Source of the DNA: Rhodobacterales bacterium HKCCE3408
GTDB lineage: Bacteria; Pseudomonadota; Alphaproteobacteria; Rhodobacterales; Rhodobacteraceae
Reading direction: 5' to 3'
NCBI GenBank assembly: GCA_015689705.1
Contig: WVSN01000009.1
Coordinates: 62,001 to 126,000, forward strand
Length of the DNA: 64,000 bases
Part shown: positions 1-8,339 of the stretch, piece by piece
How the letters are laid out: the number at the start of each line of letters is the position of its first letter
Numbering within the stretch: position 1 is the first letter of the stretch
Notes under the pieces: generated by a model
What the model was told of the DNA's origin: nothing
What the model saw: the letters and a program-made list of their open reading frames with translations, nothing else
The model's database searches: none
Made by a program: the position numbers and the translations under genes

Positions 1-2109
1 GCCGCCAAGCTCCAGCCATTCGCCGTCGATCTCGGCCGGGTCGTACCAGGCCCCGGTCGCCAGCGCGATGCAGTCGGGACGGATGTCGTCCGTGAGCCGC
101 ACCCCGGCGAGGCAGGCGCCGCGGGAATTGAAGATGCGGACGATCTGCCCCTCTGTGATGTCGCGCGCGGCGGCCGTGTCGGGGTGGAGGTAACAGGGTT
201 CGCGCCCGTCGATCTTGTCGGCCAGCGCCTCCGCGCCGCGGTCGTTCTGGGAATGAAGCCGGGTCGCGGGCTGGCCGGAGATGAGGTGAAGCGCGCCGGG
301 TGCGGCGTTCAGCAGGCTCTCGGCCGGTTCCATCCAGGCAGGGTGACCCGGGCAGTCGGGCAGGGCGGCCGCGGCGATGGCTCGGTTGAAAAGCGTGATC
401 TTCCCGCTTTCGGTGTTCAACGGCTTCGCATCCGGATCGGCCACGAAGTCCTGCATCAGGATCCGGGTCTCTTCTGCGCGCGGCACGTCGAAGCGGCCAG
501 TTGCGCGGAAGGTCCGAAGATCGGGCAGGTCGATCCCGTGCGCCTCGCCGACCTTGCGCGCCTCGTCCCACATCCAGCCGAGCCAGTCTTCCGTATCGCG
601 GCCCTCGGTGAAGGCCTCTTCGAAGCCGAGTTCGGCAGCGAGCCGACGGAAGATGTCGTGATCGTTCTGCGCCTCGCCTGCCGGGTCGTTCAGGGCCGAC
701 ATCCACAGGAGTGTCGGATCGCGGCGCGTCAGCATGACGTCCTCGCGTTCGAGCGGGGAAGTCGAAGGCAGCACGATATCGGCCCGGCGGGCGGTCGCGG
801 TCCAGGAATGGTCGTGGACGATGACGGTTTCGGGCCGGGTCCATGCGGCGTCGAGCCGGCGCAGGTCCTGGTGGTGGTGGAACGGGTTCCCGCCGCACCA
901 GTAGATCAGCCGGATATCGGGGTAGGTCCGCGTCTCGAGATTGTAGGAGTAGCCGTCGCCGGGCCGCTCCAGCATCTCGGCTATGCGGGCGACGGGAATG
1001 TAGTCGCGGACCGGGTTCCGGCCCTGCGGAACCGAGGGCCAGGGGATCAGACGGGCGGGCCGTCCGACCGCGGTGGTCGAGCCGTAGCCGAAGCCGAAGC
1101 CGGTGCCGGGCTGGCCGATCTGGCCGAGCATAGCGGCCAGTGCGAGGCCGGCCCAGAGCGGCTGTTCGCCGTGATCGGCGCGCTGGAGGCCCCATGGCAA
1201 CGCGATCATCGTCCGGTTCGCCGCCATGGTGCGGGCGAGGTCGCGGATCGTGTCGGCGCCGATATCGGTGACCGGCGCGGCCCAGTCGGCGGTTTTCGCC
1301 TGACCGTCCGCGCTGCCGTCGAGATAGGCGCGGAATTCGGGCCAGCCGCTGGTGCGGGTGGCTAGGAAGGTCTCGTCGTGAAGCCCTTCGGTCAGCAGCG
1401 TATGGGCGAGCGCCAGCATCAGCGCGACGTCGGTATTCGGGCGGATGGCGAGCCAGTCGGCGCCAGGATAGTCGCTCCGCTGCGGCGAGACATTGACGAC
1501 CCGCGCCTTCAGCCGGCCGAGCCAGTGTTCGACTTCGTGGGTCGCGGTGCCGGAGGAATTGATCTGCGCCGTCCGCCCGGAGATGCCGCCGAAGGTGACC
1601 AGAAGCGTGCAGTGTTCGGCCACCAGCGGCCAGCTCGTTACGTTGTCCTGCACGTCGCGGTTCGTCAGGCCGAGAACATGCGGGAAGAAGACTTCCGCCG
1701 CCGCGTGGGAGTAGGTGTCGCGCGCGCTCACGAAACCGCCGGCGAGGTTGAGGAAGCGCCGCATCTGCGATTGCGCGTGGTGGAAGCGCCCGGCGCTGGC
1801 CCATCCGTAGGAGCCAGCGAAGATCGCGCCGTTTCCATGGTCCGTGCTGACGCGGTCGAGTTCTCCGGCCGCGAGCGCGATGGCGCGGTCCCACGAGACT
1901 TCGACGTAATCGTCCTTGGCACGTTTCGCGCCGCCATCGCCGGCCAGCCAGCCCGCGCGGATCGCCGGTCGAAGGATACGGCTGTTCCGGTCGCGCGCCG
2001 CGCTGACCCATCCGCGTCCGATGCGCGACGGCATTGGATCGTCCTCGAGCGGCCGGATATCGCCGTTCTCGATGCGGTAGGCCCCCCAGTGGGACGCGGT
2101 GTATTTCAT
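1..2109 (-). CDS. Molybdopterin oxidoreductase, BisC/TorA/DMSO-reductase type (3' end cut by window)
   Basis: Reading the minus strand from an ATG at 2109 gives 703 uninterrupted codons to the window edge. The protein starts MKYTASHWGAYRIENG and has the DMSO-reductase family layout without the N-terminal 4Fe-4S cysteines. Near residue 100 it shows a YGWASAGRFHH motif; in this family the serine of YGWxS is the molybdenum ligand, so this is a serine-type bis-MGD enzyme (biotin sulfoxide, TMAO or methionine sulfoxide reductase-like). Further conserved blocks are the mid-protein WGLQRADHGEQP and YWCGGNPFHHHQDL. Family members run about 750-830 residues, so perhaps 50-100 are missing beyond base 1. 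No Tat signal is visible, which suggests a cytoplasmic enzyme. It is divergent from the racemase operon, so a shared substrate is possible but unproven. The true substrate cannot be read from sequence. Confidence 0.88.
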   Translation of the reverse strand, partial: MKYTASHWGAYRIENGDIRPLEDDPMPSRIGRGWVSAARDRNSRILRPAIRAGWLAGDGGAKRAKDDYVEVSWDRAIALAAGELDRVSTDHGNGAIFAGSYGWASAGRFHHAQSQMRRFLNLAGGFVSARDTYSHAAAEVFFPHVLGLTNRDVQDNVTSWPLVAEHCTLLVTFGGISGRTAQINSSGTATHEVEHWLGRLKARVVNVSPQRSDYPGADWLAIRPNTDVALMLALAHTLLTEGLHDETFLATRTSGWPEFRAYLDGSADGQAKTADWAAPVTDIGADTIRDLARTMAANRTMIALPWGLQRADHGEQPLWAGLALAAMLGQIGQPGTGFGFGYGSTTAVGRPARLIPWPSVPQGRNPVRDYIPVARIAEMLERPGDGYSYNLETRTYPDIRLIYWCGGNPFHHHQDLRRLDAAWTRPETVIVHDHSWTATARRADIVLPSTSPLEREDVMLTRRDPTLLWMSALNDPAGEAQNDHDIFRRLAAELGFEEAFTEGRDTEDWLGWMWDEARKVGEAHGIDLPDLRTFRATGRFDVPRAEETRILMQDFVADPDAKPLNTESGKITLFNRAIAAAALPDCPGHPAWMEPAESLLNAAPGALHLISGQPATRLHSQNDRGAEALADKIDGREPCYLHPDTAAARDITEGQIVRIFNSRGACLAGVRLTDDIRPDCIALATGAWYDPAEIDGEWLELGG

Positions 2110-2240
2110 GCGCGCTCTCCGGTGTCCTGCGTACATCGTCGCGAAGTGCCGGCGGCGTCAATGCCCGGACCGTCTTGAGGCCGGACGCCGCCGCGGCCTA
2201 TTGCTAGGGCACGGGGCGCGCGCCGCCCGCAGGAGGGGCC

Positions 2241-2897
2241 ATGAAGATCATCGCGCTGAACCCCAATTCGTCAAAGGCCGTGACGGCCTCGATGGCGGCC
2301 TGCCTCGCGCCGCTGCGGGCCGCGACGCGGCACGAGATCGCCTGCACAGAATTGCCGGACGCGCCCATCGGGATCGAGAGTGACGATGATGTCGCGACGG
2401 TCTCTCCGATGGTGGGTGCTTTCGCGGCGGAAACGGAGGCCGACGCGCTTGTCGTCGCCTGTTTCTCCGATCCCGGCGTGGCGGCCGCGCGCGGCGCGGG
2501 GCCAGTTGTCGTCGGTATTGCCGAGGCGGCCTATTACGGCGCGCTCCAGCACGGCGAGCGGTTTGGAATCATCTCTATCGGCAAGGCGTCGATCGCGCGC
2601 CACGCGGCGCATGTCGGCCGGCTCGGGCTGACGGCACGGCTGGCCGGGGACCGCTCGCTCGACATGAGCGTGGCCGAGGCGAACGACGCCGACCGCGCGG
2701 CGGCGCGGGTGATGGAGATCGGGCGGGAGCTGCGCGAGGCCGACGGTGCGGACGTGCTCATCCTCGGCTGCGCCGGGCTGGGTGAGCAACGGGCGGCGCT
2801 GCAGGCGGCGCTGGGCTGCACGGTCATCGACCCGGTGCAAGCCGGGGTTGCGGCGGCGATCACGGCGCTGGACTTGTCCTACCGGGCGGAGGGCTGA
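2241..2897 (+). CDS. Asp/Glu/hydantoin racemase family protein
   Basis: A 218-residue protein beginning MKIIALNPNSS, typical of hydantoin/aspartate racemases. The two catalytic cysteines of this cofactor-independent racemase fold are visible as C74 in VVACFSDPG and C177 in LILGCAGL. The start is supported by an AGGAGG ribosome-binding site at 2231-2236, five bases before the ATG. The downstream amidohydrolase starts 3 bases after the stop, so the two are co-transcribed. This pairing resembles hydantoin utilisation, where a racemase supplies the enantiomer hydrolysed by a cyclic amidase. The actual substrate (hydantoin, allantoin-like ureide or amino acid) is inferred only. Confidence 0.85.
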   Translation: MKIIALNPNSSKAVTASMAACLAPLRAATRHEIACTELPDAPIGIESDDDVATVSPMVGAFAAETEADALVVACFSDPGVAAARGAGPVVVGIAEAAYYGALQHGERFGIISIGKASIARHAAHVGRLGLTARLAGDRSLDMSVAEANDADRAAARVMEIGRELREADGADVLILGCAGLGEQRAALQAALGCTVIDPVQAGVAAAITALDLSYRAEG

Positions 2898-2900
2898 GAC

Positions 2901-4274
2901 ATGGATCGTATCGTCGCCGGGCGGATCGTGACGCCGGAAGGTGTGCTGGATCGGGGCTGGATCGGGATCGAAGACGGGCGGATCGCCGAGGTCGGGACCG
3001 ATGCGCCGCCAAAAGGTGCGGAGACCGACGACCATGGCAGCGCCCTGATCCTGCCCGGCGTCATTGACGGCCAGACCCACGCCACGAGCTATCGCGGCCT
3101 CGACGGGATCGAGGAGACGACCGCCTCGGCCTTGGCGGGCGGGGTCACCACGCTGGTCGACATGCCCTACGACAATCCCGTGCCGCTCGACCGGCCGGAG
3201 CGGCTGCGCGACAAGATCGCGGCGGTCGAGGCCAAAGCTCATGCCGACATGGCGCTCTACGGGACGGTCACGGCGGAGACCGGGACGGATCACGTCGCCG
3301 ACTTGATCGAAGGTGGCGTCGCAGCATTCAAGATCTCGTCCTTCGAAAGCAGCCCGACACGGTTTCCACGCATCCCCGAGGACCTGACGCTCGATCTGCT
3401 CGAGGCTCTGGCGGCGACGGGCGTGCCGCTCGGCCTGCACAATGAGGACCAGGAGATCGTGCGGGCGCGGGTGGCGCAGGCGCGGGCGGAGGGCCGGGAC
3501 GGGATTGAAGCCCATGCAGCCTCGCGCCCGGAAGCGGCAGAGCTGGCGGCGACGGCGCAGTTTCACGCGCTCGGGCTGGCGACGGGGGCGCATACGCATC
3601 CGGTTCATCTTACGACCGGCGCGGGGTTCCGGCTGACGCGGAGCTTCGCGGACATGAGCGCGAAAGCCACCGGAGAACTGTGCGTGCATTACCTCTGGTT
3701 CGACGCGGCCCGTGATGGCGCGCGGCTGGGCGCGCGGATGAAGGTCAATCCGCCGATCCGACCGGCGGCCATCGACGGACTCTGGACCGAGGTCATGGCG
3801 GGCAACGTTGCCTTCGTGTCCTCGGACCATTCGAGCTGGCCGATCGACAACAAGCTGACCGACTCGATCTTCGATGCCGGCGCGGGGGTGCCGGGTGTCG
3901 AGACGCTGCTGCCGGCCTTCTACACGGTCGCGAAAAGGCGCGGCGCGGAGGCGGCGGACCTGACCGCGCGGATGCTGTGCCTGCATCCGGCGCGGTTCTT
4001 CGGGATCGCCGGGCGCAAGGGCGCCATCGCGCCGGGGCTCGACGCGGATCTCGCGGTGATCGAGGAGGGGACGTTCCCCTGGGACGAGGCGGCGGCGCAT
4101 GACGGCCTGAACTGGAGCCCGTTCCACGGTCTCGATTTTGCAGCCCGTGTCGTGGCGACGTATGTGCGCGGTGGCCTGGCCTGGGACGGGGCAGATGTGA
4201 CGGCTACGCCCGGTAGCGGCGAATACGTGCCGCGCGGGCCGGGCGGCTGGTACGACGAGAAAGGGACAAACTGA
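2901..4274 (+). CDS. Dihydroorotase/hydantoinase-family cyclic amidohydrolase
   Basis: A 457-residue amidohydrolase with the family signatures: LPGVIDGQTHAT near residue 55, the candidate carboxylated lysine K144 in AAFKISSFES, GLHNED, a THPVHLTT histidine region, and the catalytic aspartate in SSDHSSWP. The metal-binding HxH motif reads Q58-T-H60, so the first metal histidine is replaced by glutamine. I recall dihydroorotase-like sequences with QxH here, so this may mark a subfamily rather than a dead enzyme. The expected reaction is hydrolysis of a cyclic amide or ureide. The stop overlaps the next ATG by one base. Dihydroorotase itself is less likely given the racemase and aldolase neighbours. 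Confidence 0.85.
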   Translation: MDRIVAGRIVTPEGVLDRGWIGIEDGRIAEVGTDAPPKGAETDDHGSALILPGVIDGQTHATSYRGLDGIEETTASALAGGVTTLVDMPYDNPVPLDRPERLRDKIAAVEAKAHADMALYGTVTAETGTDHVADLIEGGVAAFKISSFESSPTRFPRIPEDLTLDLLEALAATGVPLGLHNEDQEIVRARVAQARAEGRDGIEAHAASRPEAAELAATAQFHALGLATGAHTHPVHLTTGAGFRLTRSFADMSAKATGELCVHYLWFDAARDGARLGARMKVNPPIRPAAIDGLWTEVMAGNVAFVSSDHSSWPIDNKLTDSIFDAGAGVPGVETLLPAFYTVAKRRGAEAADLTARMLCLHPARFFGIAGRKGAIAPGLDADLAVIEEGTFPWDEAAAHDGLNWSPFHGLDFAARVVATYVRGGLAWDGADVTATPGSGEYVPRGPGGWYDEKGTN

Positions 4275-5200
4275 TGGGATTGCTGACGAGCGACGCCGCG
4301 GGGGTCTACGTGATCTCGGTCACGCCCTTTGCGCCGGACGGCGCGATCGACTGGGAAAGCCTCGACCGCGTCACCGACTTCTACCTGGAAGCCGGCGCGG
4401 ACGGGCTGACGATCCTTGGCATGATGGGCGAGGCGCCGAAGCTGACGCAGGCCGAGGCGCGGGAGGTGGCGGCCCGGGTGATCGCGCGGGCGGGCGAGGT
4501 GCCGGTCGTCGTCGGCGTATCGGCCCCCGGCCTCGCCGCAATCTCGGAACTGAGCGCGGCGGTCATGGACATGGGCGCGGCCGGCGTGATGATCGCGCCG
4601 CCCGGCGGGCTCGCCACCGATGGGCAGGTTGTCGGATACTACGCCAACGCGGCTGAGGCGGCGGGGCAGGGCGTGCCGGTCGTCCTTCAGGATTTCCCGC
4701 TGTCGACGAAGGTGCAGATCAGCGACGCGGCGCTCGGCCGGATCGTCGAGACCGTGCCGCAGATCGTGATGCTGAAGCACGAGGACTGGCCGGGCCTGTC
4801 GAAGATCTCCGCCGTGCGGGCGGCTGAGGCCGAGGGACGGCGCAGGATATCGATCCTCTGCGGCAATGGCGGCCTGTTCCTGCCCGAGGAGATGGCGCGC
4901 GGCGCGGATGGGGCGATGACGGGCTTCGGCTTCCCCGAGATGATGGTCGACGTTGTGCGCCTGATGCGGGCCGGAGAGGTCGACCGGGCGCAGGACATCT
5001 TTGACGCCTATCTTCCGCTTGTCCGCTATGAACAGCAGCCGGGGGTGGGACTGGCGGTCCGGAAGCATGTGCTGGCAAGCCGCGGGATCATCGCCTCGCC
5101 CGCCGTCCGGAAGCCGGGCGCGCCGGCGGATGCGGCCGTCCGGGCCGAAGTGGACAGGATGATCGCGCGGCAGACTGCGCGGCTGGCCGAGCTCGGCTGA
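4274..5200 (+). CDS. DapA/N-acetylneuraminate lyase superfamily aldolase
   Basis: A 308-residue protein with the DHDPS/NAL fold: ILGMMGEAPKLT matches the GxxGE loop that binds the keto-acid carboxylate, and K168 in VMLKHED is the Schiff-base lysine. The catalytic tyrosine that sits in the YNxP loop of DapA is replaced: the loop reads LQDFP, putting Q139 in that place. The gene is therefore unlikely to be a lysine-biosynthesis dapA. It more likely cleaves, condenses or dehydrates a keto acid produced by the preceding hydrolase. It is the third gene of the racemase operon and ends 4 bases before the convergent PxpA-like gene. Confidence 0.85.
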   Translation: MGLLTSDAAGVYVISVTPFAPDGAIDWESLDRVTDFYLEAGADGLTILGMMGEAPKLTQAEAREVAARVIARAGEVPVVVGVSAPGLAAISELSAAVMDMGAAGVMIAPPGGLATDGQVVGYYANAAEAAGQGVPVVLQDFPLSTKVQISDAALGRIVETVPQIVMLKHEDWPGLSKISAVRAAEAEGRRRISILCGNGGLFLPEEMARGADGAMTGFGFPEMMVDVVRLMRAGEVDRAQDIFDAYLPLVRYEQQPGVGLAVRKHVLASRGIIASPAVRKPGAPADAAVRAEVDRMIARQTARLAELG

Positions 5201-5204
5201 GGCG

Positions 5205-5972
5205 TCAGCCGGTGAGCGCGGAGCGGATGGCGTAGCCTGCCTCGACCAGCCCGTCGCGCAGCGCGCGGGCCATGGCGATGGCTGTCGGCCCGTCGCCGTG
5301 GACGCAGATGCTCTCGATCTCGACATCGAGCGTGGAGCCGTCGGTGGCCGTCAGCCGGCCGGTTTCGACCGTCCGCAGGATCCGTGCGAGCGCCTCGTCG
5401 GGGTCCTTGATCATCGCGTCGGTCTGACTGCGCGGAGTCAGGTTGAAACTGGGCGCATAGGTCCGGTCGGCGAAGATCTCGTAGATCGGGCGGAGGCCGG
5501 CGGTCTCGGCTGCGCGGGCTGTCGCGGTGCCCGGCATGGCCATGAAGGCGAGGTCCGGATCGACAGCGCGGATCGCGCGTGCAACGGCCGAGGCGAGCCC
5601 GTCGTCATCCGCTGCCGCATTTCCGAGCGCGCCATGGGGCTTCACGTGGGTCGCCCTGTAGCCTTCGAGCGCGCACATGCCGGCGAAAGCGCCGATCTGG
5701 TAGGCAACGAGGTTTTCGACTTCGGATTCCGTGATCCCGGGCATGGGCCGGCGCCCGAACCCGGCAAGATCGGCATAGCCCGGATGGGCGCCGACAGAGA
5801 CGCCCCGGTCACGCGCGGCGGCGATCGTGGCCCGCATGATGCGCGGATCCCCTGCATGCGCGCCGCAGGCGACGTTCGCAGTGCTGACGATATCCAGCAT
5901 CGCGCCGTCATCGCCCATCTTCCAGGGGCCGAAGCCTTCGCCGAGATCGGCATTGAGATCGAGGGATTTCAT
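5205..5972 (-). CDS. pxpA: LamB/YcsF family protein, 5-oxoprolinase subunit A-like
   Basis: The ATG at 5972 gives a 255-residue protein starting MKSLDLNADLGEGFG, the canonical LamB/YcsF N-terminus. Longer upstream reading frame lacks family similarity. Conserved motifs include NVACGAHAGDP, GAHPGYADL, HVKPHGAL and CVHGD. In bacteria this family is subunit A of ATP-dependent 5-oxoprolinase (PxpABC), which opens pyroglutamate to glutamate. The usual partners PxpB and PxpC are not adjacent here, so either they lie elsewhere or the protein acts on another cyclic amide. It faces the racemase/amidohydrolase/aldolase operon with a 4-base gap, so shared regulation is not implied, though a common theme of cyclic amides is plausible. 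Confidence 0.85.
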   Translation of the reverse strand: MKSLDLNADLGEGFGPWKMGDDGAMLDIVSTANVACGAHAGDPRIMRATIAAARDRGVSVGAHPGYADLAGFGRRPMPGITESEVENLVAYQIGAFAGMCALEGYRATHVKPHGALGNAAADDDGLASAVARAIRAVDPDLAFMAMPGTATARAAETAGLRPIYEIFADRTYAPSFNLTPRSQTDAMIKDPDEALARILRTVETGRLTATDGSTLDVEIESICVHGDGPTAIAMARALRDGLVEAGYAIRSALTG

Positions 5973-6091
5973 CGCGGCCACCCGTAACCAGTGCCCGCCG
6001 TCATCGGCCCGTTGCGGGCCATGAGTCAACTGCCGCGGGCTCGCCCGAGCTTACTGCCGGACTGCGCAAATCGCCGCCCTCCGGTGTCACA

Positions 6092-6556
6092 TCAGATTTC
6101 GAGATCCAGGCGCGGCTTCCAGAACGGCCGGAAGAGTTCAATCTTCGGGCATCTGTTCATCACAACTTTCAGCCCGGCATCTTCGGCGAGTTGTGCTGCC
6201 TTGTCGTCGTAGACACCAATCTGCCCCCACAGAACCTTGGCACCTATCGCGATGGCCTGTTCGGCAATGCCAAAAAATTCTTCCCTGGGGCGAAAGACGT
6301 CCACCATGTCCACGGGTTTGTCGATCGCTTCCAGCGACCGATAGACCGTTAATCCCCTGATTTCCCTGACACTCGGGCTCGGATTTACGGGCAGGATGTC
6401 GTAGCCGATTTCACTGAGCTGCCTCAGCACGCCATAGCTGAATTTCGTCTTGTCCGCGCTCGCCCCCACCATCGCAATGGTTTTGACCGACTTCAGAATA
6501 TCGGCAAGGTACCTCGGGTCGTAATCGTAGATGCGATCGATATCTGCTTCAGGCAT
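6092..6556 (-). CDS. CoA-binding domain protein (YccU-like)
   Basis: A 154-residue single-domain Rossmann protein of the CoA-binding family found also at the N-terminus of ADP-forming acyl-CoA synthetases. Visible motifs are IAMVGASADKTKFSYGV near residue 28, the ILPVNPS strand and LWGQIGVYDD. It is the third gene of the operon with the SBP56-family protein and ferredoxin: the ferredoxin stop lies 3 bases before its ATG. The precise function of stand-alone members is not established. The context suggests a sensor or carrier linked to CoA-thioester or sulfur metabolism, but that is inference. Confidence 0.82.
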   Translation of the reverse strand: MPEADIDRIYDYDPRYLADILKSVKTIAMVGASADKTKFSYGVLRQLSEIGYDILPVNPSPSVREIRGLTVYRSLEAIDKPVDMVDVFRPREEFFGIAEQAIAIGAKVLWGQIGVYDDKAAQLAEDAGLKVVMNRCPKIELFRPFWKPRLDLEI

Positions 6557-6559
6557 GAG

Positions 6560-6925
6560 TCAGTCTTCCTTCGGCGTCGCAATGTCCGCCTTGAGTTCGT
6601 GGGGTTCGAGTGGGTCGAGGAAGGGGTTGCGATACAGCGTGTCGTGGCTCTCGACCCCGATCTCCAGCGTGATGTCCGACGTCGCACGCGCAACGCAGAG
6701 GATGACGTAGCCATTGGCGATCTGGCGATTGTTGAGCGCGACCTGCCGCCGCTGATCCACGGTGCCACTTTTCAGTTTCGCCGCACAAGTGATGCAACCG
6801 CCGTATTCGCAGCCGTAGGGCAGATCGACACCCTGATCCCGCAGCTGTTCGAGCAACGGCCGGCGGGCATTGACGCGATACACCGCGTCATCCCGATTCC
6901 GAAGTGTCACGGTATGCAGCGTCAT
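6560..6925 (-). CDS. 2Fe-2S plant-type ferredoxin
   Basis: A 121-residue protein from the ATG at 6925. It has the four cluster cysteines of a plant-type [2Fe-2S] ferredoxin: C39, C44 and C47 (CX4CX2C in YGCEYGGCITC) and C77 in VILCVARA. The start overlaps the stop of the upstream selenium-binding-protein gene by an ATGA junction, indicating translational coupling. A longer in-frame extension upstream is antisense-like coding inside the neighbour and is not used. Its likely role is to take or give electrons for the oxidase-like protein encoded just before it; no dedicated reductase is visible nearby. Confidence 0.9.
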   Translation of the reverse strand: MTLHTVTLRNRDDAVYRVNARRPLLEQLRDQGVDLPYGCEYGGCITCAAKLKSGTVDQRRQVALNNRQIANGYVILCVARATSDITLEIGVESHDTLYRNPFLDPLEPHELKADIATPKED

Positions 6926-8277
6926 AGCCAGATATCGCTCGTGCAATCCCCGCCCGGATAACGGCTCTCGTGGCAGCGTGACGGACCATTCGGCTCCTTG
7001 CCGAAATCGACTATGAAGTCCTCGTTGATCTTCATGCCGCCATTCTCGGGATCGCAGTCGATCATGACCATGACCCCACCCTTTTCGCGGATCTCGGGAT
7101 AGAATTGATTGTCCCAGGTCGAGAACAGCGATGTGGTCACGTAGAGCCGCCGTCCGTCGAGAGAAAGCTGAAACATCTGCGGGCCACCGGCGACCTCGAT
7201 CCCGTTTACGGCCGGAGCCTTGCCCAGAAGCCCGCCCATGAAGACCTGACCGGTCAGCCTGGGATTGTGAGGATCGCTGATGTCGTACTGGCGCATGTCG
7301 CCATGCAGCCAATTGTTCAGGTAGAGATATCTGTCATCCATGGAGATCAGGATCGCCGACATCACGCCTGGCAAAGGGATCGGCCATTCCGGATGCATTT
7401 CATTTTCGACATCGATGATCTTTTCCCACTTCCAGGACTGATCGCCGTCCTTCCACCAGTGAATGACATTGGTCGACAGCGCCGCCCCACAGAAGCCGTG
7501 CGTGCTGTCGGGGTCGTGGTGAAACTTGACCTCCAACGGCAACAGGCCGTCTTCCCCGAGATAGAAGCTTTCAATGGGCTCGCGTTTCTCGAAATCCCAG
7601 AAGTGCAGTTCGCGTCCGTATTTAAGATGGCCCACTTCTTCCAGGTCGAACCCCGGCATGAAGGTATTCGGCGCGGCCCATTCGGAACTCACCATCACGT
7701 TGTGGCGGGGCTGGTACCAGAAGTCGTAGCCAAACTTGATGTTTCCCATCGAGTTTTCCCAACGGCCGACAATATTGAAGTCCCTGTCGAGATGCAGATA
7801 GCCGCCCGGCGCCTCGCCCTTGGCATTGCCAAGGAAGGAAATGATGATCTCCGAGCCCAGACAGTGCACCGTATGCGGGCCGGACAGGTCGGCCTTGGCC
7901 TTGATCTCTGCACCGTCGATCACCTTGTGCAGCCGCGGCGCCCGCGGGTCGGTGGCGGTATCGACAATGTGCAGGTTATTGGAGCGCACGCCGGGAAGGA
8001 TCAGGAATTTGCGCGACATCGAACTGTCGTCGTGACAGGACGAACAGGCATTCCAGCCCATGTGATGGAGTTCATCTCCGATCCCGGGCATCTCCAGCCT
8101 GTGGATCACCTGGGAATAGGTCGGGCTGTCAGGGTCCACATCCACGGTTGCGAGATAGTCGGGCTTCTGGATGCCGGTCCCGGTGTAGATGGCGATGGTG
8201 TAGAGCAGCTTCTCCCGCGGCGCCTTGATCGCTTCTTTCGGGCTTCGATAGCCCGGTCCGCAGCATCCTCCATCCAT
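6922..8277 (-). CDS. Selenium-binding protein 56 / methanethiol oxidase family protein
   Basis: A 451-residue protein that aligns by eye along its whole length with human SELENBP1 and bacterial MtoX: CCGPGYRSP, DYLATVDVDPDSP, DELHHMGWNACSSC (C78, C81), YDFWYQPRHNVM, EWAAPN, LYLNNWLHGDMRQYDISDPHNPRLTGQ, VAGGPQM and the C-terminal RYPGGDC-SDIWL. The family forms a seven-bladed propeller. Characterised members oxidise methanethiol to formaldehyde, H2S and H2O2 using copper. No Sec or Tat signal is evident, whereas characterised bacterial MtoX is periplasmic, so substrate and location are uncertain. A GGGAGGG ribosome-binding site precedes the ATG. It is the first gene of a three-gene operon divergent from an IclR regulator. 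Confidence 0.9.
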   Translation of the reverse strand: MDGGCCGPGYRSPKEAIKAPREKLLYTIAIYTGTGIQKPDYLATVDVDPDSPTYSQVIHRLEMPGIGDELHHMGWNACSSCHDDSSMSRKFLILPGVRSNNLHIVDTATDPRAPRLHKVIDGAEIKAKADLSGPHTVHCLGSEIIISFLGNAKGEAPGGYLHLDRDFNIVGRWENSMGNIKFGYDFWYQPRHNVMVSSEWAAPNTFMPGFDLEEVGHLKYGRELHFWDFEKREPIESFYLGEDGLLPLEVKFHHDPDSTHGFCGAALSTNVIHWWKDGDQSWKWEKIIDVENEMHPEWPIPLPGVMSAILISMDDRYLYLNNWLHGDMRQYDISDPHNPRLTGQVFMGGLLGKAPAVNGIEVAGGPQMFQLSLDGRRLYVTTSLFSTWDNQFYPEIREKGGVMVMIDCDPENGGMKINEDFIVDFGKEPNGPSRCHESRYPGGDCTSDIWL

Positions 8278-8339
8278 GACGCCGTCCCTCCCTTGATTCC
8301 ATCAAGAGTATCGTATATCGAAAATTCACTTATTGCATA
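8278..8339. promoter_or_regulatory. Divergent promoter region between SBP56 operon and IclR gene
   Basis: This 62-base gap must hold both promoters. It is AT-rich compared with its flanks and contains a direct repeat TATCG-TA-TATCG around 8311-8322, followed by GAAAATTC. It is a natural place for an IclR operator. The binding sequence itself cannot be assigned with confidence. Confidence 0.4.

Noticed and set aside
184-1365. Long open frame of 393 codons on the plus strand
   Set aside because: It is antisense to the molybdopterin oxidoreductase, whose minus-strand reading shows clear family motifs. High GC makes long antisense frames common.
2271-4127. 618-codon minus-strand frame
   Set aside because: Antisense to the racemase and amidohydrolase genes; its composition is Arg/His-rich with no domain.
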